NCBI GenBank assembly: GCA_920105625.2
Contig: OV050031.1
Span: 44,328,925 to 44,392,924 of the forward strand
Length of the DNA stretch: 64,000 nucleotides
Origin: Clusia tigrina
Lineage: Eukaryota > Arthropoda > Insecta > Diptera > Clusiidae
Reading direction: 5' to 3'
A program made the translations under genes and the position numbers. A model generated the notes under the pieces. The model did not search any database and was not told the DNA's origin. It saw only the letters and a list, made by a program, of their open reading frames with translations. Positions 29,320 to 43,463 of this stretch are shown here, piece by piece. The stretch's first letter is position 1. Each line of letters begins with the position of its first letter.

Positions 29320-32298
29320 AAAATTCCAATGCCAATTAAAATTAAATGCAATACAATTAAAAATTCCAATGCTAATTAAAGCCAAATTGCATCACCATTG
29401 AAAATTCCAATCCCTATTAAAATTAAATTGCATTACTATTGAAAATTTTAATTTCTAATTACAATTAAATGGCACTACCATTCAAAGATTTAATGCTAAT
29501 TAAAATTAAAATTTTCTCTAAAAATTTAATGCTAATTCAAATTAAATTGCATTACTATTGAAAATTCAATTGCCATTTAAAATTAAATGGCATTACAATT
29601 GAAAATTCTAAAGCTAATTAAAGTTAAATTGCATTTAAATTGACAATTCCAATGCCAGTTAAAATAAAGTTGAATTATCATTGACAATTTCAATGTTAAT
29701 TAAAATTGAATTGCATTGCCATTGAAAATTTCAATGCTAATTACAATTAATTTGCATTACCATTGATATATCCAATATCTATTAAAATTAAATTGCATTA
29801 CCATTGAAAATTCCAACGCATATTAAAATTAAATTGCGTCACCATTGAAAATGCCAATGCTAATTAAAATAAATTGCATTACCATTGAAATTTCCAATGC
29901 TAATTACAATTAAATTATATTACCATTAAAAAATTAAAATTGCATTACCATTGAAAATTCCAATGTTAATAAAAATACAATTGCATTACTATTGAAAATT
30001 CCAATGCTAATTAAAGTTAAATTGCATTACCATTGACAGTTCCTATGCCAATTATAATTAAATTAAATTGCATTACCAGAGATAATTCCATTGCCAATTA
30101 AAATAAAATTGCATTCCATTGAAAATTCCAATGCTAATTACAATTAAATTTTATAACCATTGACAATTCCAATGCTAATTAAAGTGAAAGTGCAATTTAA
30201 TTTTAATTTCATTACCATTGACAATTCCAATGCCAATTAAAATCAAATTGCATTACCATTGAAAGTTCCAATGCCAATTAAAGTTAAATTGCGTAACCAA
30301 TGAAATTAAAATTAAATTGCATTTCCATTGAAAATTTCTAAGCAAATTAATATTCAGTTGCATTACTCAAATTCAATGTTAATTAAATAAAATTCCATTG
30401 TCAGTGAAAATTCCAATGCAAATTACAGTTAAATTGCATTACAATTGACAATTCCAATACCAATTAAAATTAAAATACATTATCATTGATAATTCCATTG
30501 GTAATTAAAATTAATTTGCATTACCATTGACAATTCCAATGCTAATTAAAATTAAATTGCATTACCATTGAAAATTCCAATGCGAATTAAAGTTAAATTG
30601 CATTACCATTGACAATTCCAATGACAATTAAAATAAAATTGCTTTACCATAAACAACTCCAATGCTAATTACAATTAAATTGCATTACCATTAAAAATTC
30701 CAATTCCAATTAAAATTAAGTTGCATTAACATTTACAATTTCAATGCCAATTGAAATTAAATTGCACAACCATTGATTCCAATGCTAATTACAATTAATC
30801 TTTATTACCATTGACAATTCTAATGCTAATGAAAGAGAAAATGCAATTTAATTTTAATTTCATTACCATTGACAATTCCAATGCCAATTAAAATCAAATT
30901 GCATTACCATTGAAAGTTTCAATGCCAATTAAAGTTAAATTGCGTAACCAATGAAATTAAAATTAAATTGCATTTCCATTGAAAATTTCTAAGCAAATTA
31001 AAATTCAGTTGCATTACTCAAATTCAATTTTAATTAAATTAAATTCCATTATCAGTGAAAATTCCAATGCTAATTAAAGTTAAATTGCATTACCATTGAA
31101 TATTCCAATGCTACTTAAATTAAATTGCATTACTATTAAAAATTTTAAATTCTAATTTCAATTAAATTGCACTACCGTTAAACACTTTACTGCTAAACAA
31201 AATGAAATTGCATTACCATTGAAAATAAAAATGCTAATTAAAATTAAAGTGCCTTACCATTGAAAATTCCATTGCTTATCACAATTAAGTTGCATTTCCA
31301 TTGACAATTCCAATGAGAATTCAAATGAAATTGTATTACCATTGAAAAATTCAAAGGAAATGAAAATTTAATTGCATTACCATTGAAAATGCCAATGCTA
31401 ATTAAAACGCAATGCTAATTAAAATCCAATGCTAATTAAAATCCAATGCAATGCTAATTAAAATCCAATGCCAATTAAAATCAAATTGCTTTACCATTGA
31501 AAGTTTCAATGCCAATTAAAATTAAATTGCGTAACCAATGAAATTAAAATTAAATTGCATTTCCATTAAAAATTTCTAAGCAAATTAAAATTCAGTTGCA
31601 TTACTCAAATTCAATTTTAATTAAATTAAATTCCATTATCAGTGAAAATTCCAATGCAAATTACAGTTAAATTGCATTACAATTGACAATTCCAATACCA
31701 ATTAAAATTAAAATACATTATCATTGATAATTCCATTGGTAATTAAAATTAATTTGCATTACCATTGACAATTCCAATGCTAATTAAAATTAAATTGCAT
31801 TACAATTGAAAACTCCATTGCTAATTAAAGTTAAATTGCATTACCATTGACAATTCCAATGCCAATTAAAATTAATTGCATTATAATTGACAATTCCAAT
31901 GCCAATTAGAATAAAATTGCATTACCATTGACATTTTCAATACTAATTAAAATTGAGATGCATTGCCATTAAAAAATCCAATGCCAGTTAAAATTAAATG
32001 GTATTTTAATTTGAAATTCCAACGCCAATGAAAATTAAATTGCATTTCCTTTGAAAATTCCAATACCAATTAAAAGTAATTTTTATTACCGTTGAAAATT
32101 GCAATGCCAATTAAAATTAAATTGCATTAACATTGAAAATTCCAATGCCAATTTAAACTAAATTGTATTACCATTGAAAATTCCCATGCTAATTACAATT
32201 AATGGCATAACCATTGACAATTCCAATGCCTATTAAAATTAAATTGCAAAATCATGGAAAGTTCCAATGCCAATTAATATTAAATTGCAATACCATCG
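29320..32298 (+). repeat. HOR unit 7 (2,979 bp, with 17-bp microarray)
   Basis: Full head (CCAGAG at 30076). TAAGC landmarks lie at 30339 and 30990, and a third at 31577 follows a backward jump through the 17-bp array at 31393-31482. Private variants CCATTGTCAGTG (near 30396) and AAAGAGAAAATGC (near 30832) are shared only with unit 11. Near 30112 one G is missing (GCATTCCATTG). Confidence 0.9.
31393..31482 (+). repeat. 17-bp microarray, site 1
   Basis: The 17-mer CAATGCTAATTAAAATC is repeated: first copy ending ACG, two perfect copies, a 5-base CAATG remnant, another perfect copy, then a CAATGCC variant. It is made of half of the ordinary monomer. The sequence then continues at an earlier point of the unit, so the array sits on a backward-jump junction. 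Downstream it follows the block A type (CAAATTACAG near 31646). Confidence 0.93.
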
Positions 32299-35266
32299 AA
32301 AATTCCAATGCCAATTAAAATTAAATGCAATACAATTAAAAATTCCAATGCTAATTAAAGCCAAATTGCATCACCATTGAAAATTCCAATCCCTATTAAA
32401 ATTAAATTGCATTACTATTGAAAATTTTAATTTCTAATTACAATTAAATGGCACTACCATTCAAAGATTTAATGCTAATTAAAATTAAAATTTTCTCTAA
32501 AAATTTAATGCTAATTCAAATTAAATTGCATTACTATTGAAAATTCAATTGCCATTTAAAATTAAATGGCATTACAATTGAAAATTCTAAAGCTAATTAA
32601 AGTTAAATTGCATTTAAATTGACAATTCCAATGCCAGTTAAAATAAAGTTGAATTATCATTGACAATTTCAATGTTAATTAAAATTGAATTGCATTGCCA
32701 TTGAAAATTTCAATGCTAATTACAATTAATTTGCATTACCATTGATATATCCAATATCTATTAAAATTAAATTGCATTACCATTGAAAATTCCAACGCAT
32801 ATTAAAATTAAATTGCGTCACCATTGAAAATGCCAATGCTAATTAAAATAAATTGCATTACCATTGAAATTTCCAATGCTAATTACAATTAAATTATATT
32901 ACCATTAAAAAATTAAAATTGCATTACCATTGAAAATTCCAATGTTAATAAAAATACAATTGCATTACTATTGAAAATTCCAATGCTAATTAAAGTTAAA
33001 TTGCATTACCATTGACAGTTCCTATGCCAATTATAATTAAATTAAATTGCATTACCAGAGATAATTCCATTGCCAATTAAAATAAAATTGCATTGCCATT
33101 GAAAATTCCAATGCTAATTACAATTAAATTTTATAACCATTGACAATTCCAATGCTAATTAAAGTGAAAGTGCAATTTAATTTTAATTTCATTACCATTG
33201 ACAATTCCAATGCCAATTAAAATCAAATTGCATTACCATTGAAAGTTCCAATAACAATTAAAGTTAAATTGCGTAACCAATGAAATTAAAATTAAATTGC
33301 ATTTCCATTGAAAATTTCTAAGCAAATTAATATTCAGTTGCATTACTCAAATTCAATGTTAATTAAATAAAATTCCATTATCAGTGAAAATTCCAATGCA
33401 AATTACAGTTAAATTGCATTACAATTGACAATTCCAATACCAATTAAAATTAAAATACATTATCATTGATAATTCCATTGGTAATTAAAATTAATTTGCA
33501 TTACCATTGACAATTCCAATGCTAATTAAAATTAAATTGCATTACCATTGAAAATTCCAATGCGAATTAAAGTTAAATTGCATTACCATTGACAATTCCA
33601 ATGACAATTAAAATAAAATTGCTTTACCATAAACAACTCCAATGCTAATTACAATTAAATTGCATTACCATTAAAAATTCCAATTCCAAGTAAATTTAAG
33701 TTGCATTAACATTTACAATTTCAATGCCAATTGAAATTAAATTGCACAACCATTGATTCCCATGCTAATTACAATTAATCTTTATTACCATTGACAATTC
33801 CAATGCTAATGAAAGTGAAAATGCAATTTAATTTGAATTTCATTACCATTGACAATTCCAATGCCAATTAAAATCAAATTGCATTACCATTGAAAGTTCC
33901 AATGCCAATTAAAGTTAAATTGCGTAACCAATGAAATTAAAATTAAATGGCATTTCCATTGAAAATTTCTAAGCAAATTAAAATTCAGTTGCATTACTCA
34001 AATTCAATTTTAATTAAATTAAATTCCATTATCAGTGAAAATTCCAATGCTAATTAAAGTTAAATTGCATTACCATTGAATATTCCAATGCTACTTAAAT
34101 TAAATTGCATTACTATTAAAAATTTTAAATTCTAATTTCAATTAAATTGCACTACCGTTAAACACTTTACTGCTAAATAAAATGAAATTGCATTACCATT
34201 GAAAATAAAAATGCTAATTAAAATTAAAGTGCCTTACCATTGAAAATTCCATTGCTTATCACAATTAAGTTGCATTTCCATTGACAATTCCAATGAGAAT
34301 TCAAAATAAATTGTATTACCATTGAAAAAGTCAAAGGAAATGAAAATTTAATTGTATTACCATTGAAAATTCCAATGCTAATTAAAACGCAATTGCTTTA
34401 TTATTGAAAATTGTAATGCTCATTACAATTAAATTACTGTACCACTGAAAATTTCAATACAAATGAAAATAGAATTGCATTACCATTGACAATTCCAATG
34501 CTAATTAAATTTAAATTGCATTACCATTGAAAATTGAAATACAACTTACAATTCAATTGGAATACCATTGAAAATTCCAATGCCAACTAAAATTAAATTT
34601 CATTACTATTGAATATTTTAATTTTTAATTACAATTAATATGAATTACCATTAAAAATTTGTATGCTAATTAACATTAAATTGCATTAGCATTGAAAATT
34701 CCAATGCTAATTTAAATTAAAATGCATTACCATTGAATATTCAATGGCCAATTAAAATTAAATTGCATTACAATTGAAAACTCCATTGCTAATTAAAGTT
34801 AAATTGCATTACCATTGACAATTCCAATGCCAATTAAAATTAATTGCATTATAATTGACAATTCCAATGCCAATTAGAATAAAATTGCATTACCATTGAC
34901 ATTTTCAATACTAATTAAAATTGAGACGCATTGCCATTAAAAAATCCAATGCCAGATAAAATTAAATGGTATTTTAATTTGAAATTCCAACGCCAATGAA
35001 ATTTGAATTGCATTTCCTTTGAAAATTCCAATACCAATTAAAAGTAATTTTTATTACCGTTGAAAATTGCAATGCCAATTAAAATTAAATTGCATTAACA
35101 TTGAAAATTCCAATGCCAATTTAAACTAAATTGTATTACCATTGAAAATTCCCATGCTAATTACAATTAATGGCATAATCATTGACAATTCCTATGCCTA
35201 TTAAAATTAAATTGCAAAATCATGGAAAGTTCCAATGCCAATTAATATTAAATTGCAATACCTTCG
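32299..35266 (+). repeat. HOR unit 8 (2,968 bp, standard length)
   Basis: Its boundary landmark is mutated (ACCATCGAAAA rather than ACCTTCGAAAA). Full 756-bp head (CCAGAG at 33055) and block pair at 33319/33970. Its body carries the variants of the next two units: CCAATAACAATT near 33250, CCAAGTAAATTTAAG near 33687 and ATTTGAATTTC near 33832. Confidence 0.92.
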
Positions 35267-38004
35267 AAAATTCCAATGCCAATTAAAATTAAATGCAATA
35301 CAATTAAAATTCCAATGCTAATTAAAGCCAAATTGCATCACCATTGAAAATTCCAATCCCTATTAAAATTAAATTGCATTACTATTGAAAATTTTAATTT
35401 CTAATTACAATTAAATGGCACTACCATTCAAAGATTTAATGCTAATTAAAATTAAAATTTTCTCTAAAAATTTAATGCTAATTCAAATTAAATTGCATTA
35501 CTATTGAAAATTCAATTGCCATTTAAAATTAAATGGCATTACAATTGAAAATTCTAAAGCTAATTAAAGTTAAATTGCATTTAAATTGACAATTCCAATG
35601 CCAGTTAAAATAAAGTTGAATTATCATTGACAATTTCAATGTTAATTAAAATTGAATTGCATTGCCATTGAAAATTTCAATGTTAATAAAAATACAATTG
35701 CATTACTATTGAAAATTCCAATGCTAATTAAAGTTAAATTGCATTACCATTGACAGTTCCTATGCCAATTATAATTAAATTAAATTGCATTACCAGAGAT
35801 AATTCCATTGCCAATTAAAATAAAATTGCATTGCCATTGAAAATTCCAATGCTAATTACAATTAAATTTTATAACCATTGACAATTCCAATGCTAATTAA
35901 AGTGAAAGTGCAATTTAATTTTAATTTCATTACCATTGACAATTCCAATGCCAATTAAAATCAAATTGCATTACCATTGAAAGTTCCAATAACAATTAAA
36001 GTTAAATTGCGTAACCAATGAAATTAAAATTAAATTGCATTTCCATTGAAAATTTCTAAGCAAATTAATATTCAGTTGCATTACTCAAATTCAATGTTAA
36101 TTAAATAAAATTCCATTATCAGTGAAAATTCCAATGCAAATTACAGTTAAATTGCATTACAATTGACAATTCCAATACCAATTAAAATTAAAATACATTA
36201 TCATTGATAATTCCATTGGTAATTAAAATTAATTTGCATTACCATTGACAATTCCAATGCTAATTAAAATTAAATTGCATTACCATTGAAAATTCCAATG
36301 CGAATTAAAGTTAAATTGCATTACCATTGACAATTCCAATGACAATTAAAATAAAATTGCTTTACCATAAACAACTCCAATGCTAATTACAATTAAATTG
36401 CATTACCATTAAAAATTCCAATTCCAAGTAAATTTAAGTTGCATTAACATTTACAATTTCAATGCCAATTGAAATTAAATTGCACAACCATTGATTCCAA
36501 TGCTAATTACAATTAATCTTTATTACCATTGACAATTCCAATGCTAATGAAAGTGAAAATGCAATTTAATTTGAATTTCATTACCATTGACAATTCCAAT
36601 GCCAATTAAAATCAAATTGCATTACCATTGAAAGTTCCAATGCCAATTAAAGTTAAATTGCGTAACCAATGAAATTAAAATTAAATGGCATTTCCATTGA
36701 AAATTTCTAAGCAAATTAAAATTCAGTTGCATTACTCAAATTCAATTTTAATTAAATTAAATTCCATTATCAGTGAAAATTCCAATGCTAATTAAAGTTA
36801 AATTGCATTACCATTGAATATTCCAATGCTACTTAAATTAAATTGCATTACTATTAAAAATTTTAAATTCTAATTTCAATTAAATTGCACTACCGTTAAA
36901 CACTTTACTGCTAAACAAAATGAAATTGCATTACCATTGAAAATAAAAATGCTAATTAAAATTAAAGTGCCTTACCATTGAAAATTCCATTGCTTATCAC
37001 AATTAAGTTGCATTTCCATTGACAATTCCAATGAGAATTCAAAATAAATTGTATTACCATTGAAAAAGTCAAAGGAAATGAAAATTTAATTGTATTACCA
37101 TTGAAAATTCCAATGCTAATTAAAACGCAATTGCTTTATTATTGAAAATTGTAATGCTCATTACAATTAAATTACTGTACCACTGAAAATTTCAATACAA
37201 ATGAAAATAGAATTGCATTACCATTGACAATTCCAATGCTAATTAAATTTAAATTGCATTACCATTGAAAATTGAAATACAACTTACAATTCAATTGGAA
37301 TACCATTGAAAATTCCAATGCCAACTAAAATTAAATTTCATTACTATTGAATATTTTAATTTTTAATTACAATTAATATGAATTACCATTAAAAATTTGT
37401 ATGCTAATTAACATTAAATTGCATTAGCATTGAAAATTCCAATGCTAATTTAAATTAAAATGCATTACCATTGAATATTCAATGGCCAATTAAAATTAAA
37501 TTGCATTACAATTGAAAACTCCATTGCTAATTAAAGTTAAATTGCATTACCATTGACAATTCCAATGCCAATTAAAATTAATTGCATTATAATTGACAAT
37601 TCCAATGCCAATTAGAATAAAATTGCATTACCATTGACATTTTCAATACTAATTAAAATTGAGACGCATTGCCATTAAAAAATCCAATGCCAGATAAAAT
37701 TAAATGGTATTTTAATTTGAAATTCCAACGCCAATGAAATTTGAATTGCATTTCCTTTGAAAATTCCAATACCAATTAAAAGTAATTTTTATTACCGTTG
37801 AAAATTGCAATGCCAATTAAAATTAAATTGCATTAACATTGAAAATTCCAATGCCAATTTAAACTAAATTGTATTACCATTGAAAATTCCCATGCTAATT
37901 ACAATTAATGGCATAATCATTGACAATTCCAATGCCTATTAAAATTAAATTGCAAAATCATGGAAAGTTCCAATGCCAATTAATATTAAATTGCAATACC
38001 TTCG
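35267..38004 (+). repeat. HOR unit 9 (2,738 bp, head deletion)
   Basis: The head is 526 bp instead of 756: about 229 bp are missing where AAAATTTCAATG joins directly to TTAATAAAAATAC (near 35680), plus one A in the first linker. The deletion ends lie in near-identical monomer segments, as expected for unequal exchange or slippage. Confidence 0.93.
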
Positions 38005-40742
38005 AAAATTCCAATGCCAATTAAAATTAAATGCAATACAATTAAAATTCCAATGCTAATTAAAGCCAAATTGCATCACCATTGAAAATTCCAATCCCTA
38101 TTAAAATTAAATTGCATTACTATTGAAAATTTTAATTTCTAATTACAATTAAATGGCACTACCATTCAAAGATTTAATGCTAATTAAAATTAAAATTTTC
38201 TCTAAAAATTTAATGCTAATTCAAATTAAATTGCATTACTATTGAAAATTCAATTGCCATTTAAAATTAAATGGCATTACAATTGAAAATTCTAAAGCTA
38301 ATTAAAGTTAAATTGCATTTAAATTGACAATTCCAATGCCAGTTAAAATAAAGTTGAATTATCATTGACAATTTCAATGTTAATTAAAATTGAATTGCAT
38401 TGCCATTGAAAATTTCAATGTTAATAAAAATACAATTGCATTACTATTGAAAATTCCAATGCTAATTAAAGTTAAATTGCATTACCATTGACAGTTCCTA
38501 TGCCAATTATAATTAAATTAAATTGCATTACCAGAGATAATTCCATTGCCAATTAAAATAAAATTGCATTGCCATTGAAAATTCCAATGCTAATTACAAT
38601 TAAATTTTATAACCATTGACAATTCCAATGCTAATTAAAGTGAAAGTGCAATTTAATTTTAATTTCATTACCATTGACAATTCCAATGCCAATTAAAATC
38701 AAATTGCATTACCATTGAAAGTTCCAATAACAATTAAAGTTAAATTGCGTAACCAATGAAATTAAAATTAAATTGCATTTCCATTGAAAATTTCTAAGCA
38801 AATTAATATTCAGTTGCATTACTCAAATTCAATGTTAATTAAATAAAATTCCATTATCAGTGAAAATTCCAATGCAAATTACAGTTAAATTGCATTACAA
38901 TTGACAATTCCAATACCAATTAAAATTAAAATACATTATCATTGATAATTCCATTGGTAATTAAAATTAATTTGCATTACCATTGACAATTCCAATGCTA
39001 ATTAAAATTAAATTGCATTACCATTGAAAATTCCAATGCGAATTAAAGTTAAATTGCATTACCATTGACAATTCCAATGACAATTAAAATAAAATTGCTT
39101 TACCATAAACAACTCCAATGCTAATTACAATTAAATTGCATTACCATTAAAAATTCCAATTCCAAGTAAATTTAAGTTGCATTAACATTTACAATTTCAA
39201 TGCCAATTGAAATTAAATTGCACAACCATTGATTCCAATGCTAATTACAATTAATCTTTATTACCATTGACAATTCCAATGCTAATGAAAGTGAAAATGC
39301 AATTTAATTTGAATTTCATTACCATTGACAATTCCAATGCCAATTAAAATCAAATTGCATTACCATTGAAAGTTCCAATGCCAATTAAAGTTAAATTGCG
39401 TAACCAATGAAATTAAAATTAAATGGCATTTCCATTGAAAATTTCTAAGCAAATTAAAATTCAGTTGCATTACTCAAATTCAATTTTAATTAAATTAAAT
39501 TCCATTATCAGTGAAAATTCCAATGCTAATTAAAGTTAAATTGCATTACCATTGAATATTCCAATGCTACTTAAATTAAATTGCATTACTATTAAAAATT
39601 TTAAATTCTAATTTCAATTAAATTGCACTACCGTTAAACACTTTACTGCTAAACAAAATGAAATTGCATTACCATTGAAAATAAAAATGCTAATTAAAAT
39701 TAAAGTGCCTTACCATTGAAAATTCCATTGCTTATCACAATTAAGTTGCATTTCCATTGACAATTCCAATGAGAATTCAAATTAAATTGTATTACCATTG
39801 AAAAAGTCAAAGGAAATGAAAATTTAATTGTATTACCATTGAAAATTCCAATGCTAATTAAAACGCAATTGCTTTATTATTGAAAATTGTAATGCTCATT
39901 ACAATTAAATTACTGTACCACTGAAAATTTCAATACAAATGAAAATAGAATTGCATTACCATTGACAATTCCAATGCTAATTAAATTTAAATTGCATTAC
40001 CATTGAAAATTGAAATACAACTTACAATTCAATTGGAATACCATTGAAAATTCCAATGCCAACTAAAATTAAATTTCATTACTATTGAATATTTTAATTT
40101 TTAATTACAATTAATATGAATTACCATTAAAAATTTGTATGCTAATTAACATTAAATTGCATTAGCATTGAAAATTCCAATGCTAATTTAAATTAAAATG
40201 CATTACCATTGAATATTCAATTGCCAATTAAAATTAAATTGCATTACAATTGAAAACTCCATTGCTAATTAAAGTTAAATTGCATTACCATTGACAATTC
40301 CAATGCCAATTAAAATTAATTGCATTATAATTGACAATTCCAATGCCAATTAGAATAAAATTGCATTACCATTGACATTTTCAATACTAATTAAAATTGA
40401 GACGCATTGCCATTAAAAAATCCAATGCCAGATAAAATTAAATGGTATTTTAATTTGAAATTCCAACGCCAATGAAATTTGAATTGCATTTCCTTTGAAA
40501 ATTCCAATACCAATTAAAAGTAATTTTTATTACCGTTGAAAATTGCAATGCCAATTAAAATTAAATTGCATTAACATTGAAAATTCCAATGCCAATTTAA
40601 ACTAAATTGTATTACCATTGAAAATTCCCATGCTAATTACAATTAATGGCATAATCATTGACAATTCCAATGCCTATTAAAATTAAATTGCAAAATCATG
40701 GAAAGTTCCAATGCCAATTAATATTAAATTGCAATACCTTCG
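38005..40742 (+). repeat. HOR unit 10 (2,738 bp, tandem twin of unit 9)
   Basis: It has the same length, deletion and private variants as unit 9. It differs at a few sites: CAATTGCCAATT near 40218 against CAATGGCCAATT in units 8 and 9, and TTCAAATTAAATTG near 39776 against TTCAAAATAAATTG. These differences give an order of relatedness along the run. Confidence 0.93.
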
Positions 40743-43463
40743 AAAATTCCAATGCCAATTAAAATTAAATGCAATACAATTAAAATTCCAATGCTAATTA
40801 AAGCCAAATTGCATCACCATTGAAAATTCCAATCCCTATTAAAATTAAATTGCATTACTATTGAAAATTTTAATTTCTAATTACAATTAAATGGCACTAC
40901 CATTCAAAGATTTAATGCTAATTAAAATTAAAATTTTCTCTAAAAATTTAATGCTAATTCAAATTAAATTGCATTACTATTGAAAATTCAATTGCCATTT
41001 AAAATTAAATGGCATTACAATTGAAAATTCTAAAGCTAATTAAAGTTAAATTGCATTTAAATTGACAATTCCAATGCCAGTTAAAATAAAGTTGAATTAT
41101 CATTGACAATTTCAATGTTAATTAAAATTGAATTGCATTGCCATTGAAAATTTCAATGCTAATTACAATTAATTTGCATTACCATTGATATATCCAATAT
41201 CTATTAAAATTAAATTGCATTACCATTGAAAATTCCAACGCATATTAAAATTAAATTGCGTCACCATTGAAAATGCCAATGCTAATTAAAATAAATTGCA
41301 TTACCATTGAAATTTCCAATGCTAATTACAATTAAATTATATTACCATTAAAAAATTAAAATTGCATTACCATTGAAAATTCCAATGTTAATAAAAATAC
41401 AATTGCATTACTATTGAAAATTCCAATGCTAATTAAAGTTAAATTGCATTACCATTGACAGTTCCTATGCCAATTATAATTAAATTAAATTGCATTACCA
41501 GAGATAATTCCATTGCCAATTAAAATAAAATTGCATTGCCATTGAAAATTCCAATGCTAATTACAATTAAATTTTATAACCATTGACAATTCCAATGCTA
41601 ATTAAAGTGAAAGTGCAATTTAATTCTAATTTCATTACCATTGACAATTCCAATGCCAATTAAAATCAAATTGCATTACCATTGAAAGTTCCAATGCCAA
41701 TTAAAGTTAAATTGCGTAACCAATGAAATTAAAATTAAATTGCATTTCCATTGAAAATTTCTAAGCAAATTAATATTCAGTTGCATTACTCAAATTCAAT
41801 GTTAATTAAATAAAATTCCATTGTCAGTGAAAATTCCAATGCAAATTACAGTTAAATTGCATTACAATTGACAATTCCAATACCAATTAAAATTAAAATA
41901 CATTATCATTGATAATTCCATTGGTAATTAAAATTAATTTGCATTACCATTGACAATTCCAATGCTAATTAAAATTAAATTGCATTACCATTGAAAATTC
42001 CAATGCGAATTAAAGTTAAATTGCATTACCATTGACAATTCCAATGACAATTAAAATAAAATTGCTTTACCATAAACAACTCCAATGCTAATTACAATTA
42101 AATTGCATTACCATTAAAAATTCCAATTCCAATTAAAATTAAGTTGCATTAACATTTACAATTTCAATGCCAATTGAAATTAAATTGCACAACCATTGAT
42201 TCCAATGCTAATTACAATTAATCTTTATTACCATTGACAATTCTAATGCTAATGAAAGAGAAAATGCAATTTAATTTTAATTTCATTACCATTGACAATT
42301 CCAATGCCAATTAAAATCAAATTGCATTACCATTGAAAGTTTCAATGCCAATTAAAGTTAAATTGCGTAACCAATGAAATTAAAATTAAATTGCATTTCC
42401 ATTGAAAATTTCTAAGCAAATTAAAATTCAGTTGCATTACTCAAATTCAATTTTAATTAAATTAAATTCCATTATCAGTGAAAATTCCAATGCTAATTAA
42501 AGTTAAATTGCATTACCATTGAATATTCCAATGCTACTTAAATTAAATTGCATTACTATTAAAAATTTTAAATTCTAATTTCAATTAAATTGCACTACCG
42601 TTAAACACTTTACTGCTAAACAAAATGAAATTGCATTACCATTGAAAATAAAAATGCTAATTAAAATTAAAGTGCCTTACCATTGAAAATTCCATTGCTT
42701 ATCACAATTAAGTTGCATTTCCATTGACAATTCCAATGAGAATTCAAATGAAATTGTATTACCATTGAAAAATTCAAAGGAAATGAAAATTTAATTGCAT
42801 TACCATTGAAAATGCCAATGCTAATTAAAACGCAATGCTAATTAAAATCCAATGCTAATTAAAATCCAATGCAATGCTAATTAAAATCCAATGCCAATTA
42901 AAATCAAATTGCTTTACCATTGAAAGTTTCAATGCCAATTAAAGTTAAATTGCGTAACCAATGAAATTAAAATTAAATTGCATTTCCATTAAAAATTTCT
43001 AAGCAAATTAAAATTCAGTTGCATTACTCAAATTCAATCTTAATTAAATTAAATTCCATTATCAGTGAAAATTCCAATGCAAATTACAGTTAAATTGCAT
43101 TACAATTGACAATTCCAATACCAATTAAAATTAAAATACATTATCATTGATAATTCCATTGGTAATTAAAATTAATTTGCATTACCATTGACAATTCCAA
43201 TGCTAATTAAAATTAAATTGCATTACAATTGAAAACTCCATTGCTAATTAAAGTTAAATTGCATTACCATTGACAATTCCAATGCCAATTAAAATTAATT
43301 GCATTATAATTGACAATTCCAATGCCAATTAGAATAAAATTGCATTACCATTGACATTTTCAATACTAATTAAAATTGAGATGCATTGCCATTAAAAAAT
43401 CCAATGCCAGTTAAAATTAAATGGTATTTTAATTTGAAATTCCAACGCCAATGAAAATTAAAT
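40743..43463. repeat. Copy of 29320-32040 at offset 11,423 bp
   Basis: From about 41.15 kb, private variants of unit 7 recur: TTGTCAGTG at 41822, AAAGAGAAAATGC near 42254 and the 17-bp array at 42816. Similarity of this close kind ends near 43463, where unit 11 restarts at CAGAGATAA while unit 7 continues as TTTCCTTTGAAAATT. The first approx. 400 bp resemble units 9 and 10 instead. Confidence 0.82.
42816..42905 (+). repeat. 17-bp microarray, site 2
   Basis: Same 90-bp structure as at 31393, offset exactly 11,423 bp, with the same block A type continuation (CAAATTACAG near 43080). The copy is explained by duplication of the surrounding unit rather than independent origin. Confidence 0.93.

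Larger units (their letters stand above)
33055..41150. repeat. Run of approx. three 2,738-bp near-identical tandem units
   Basis: CCAGAG landmarks at 33055, 35793 and 38531 are exactly 2,738 bp apart. The private variants CCAATAACAATT, CCAAGTAAATTTAAG and ATTTGAATTTC occur once in each. The right end, about 41150, is where unit 11 regains the 229-bp head segment. The run is a local amplification within the larger array. Confidence 0.9.

Noticed and set aside
31393..31482. Short direct repeats resembling a CRISPR array
   Set aside because: The 17-bp copies are directly abutting with no spacers, are A/T-rich monomer fragments, and there are no cas genes.
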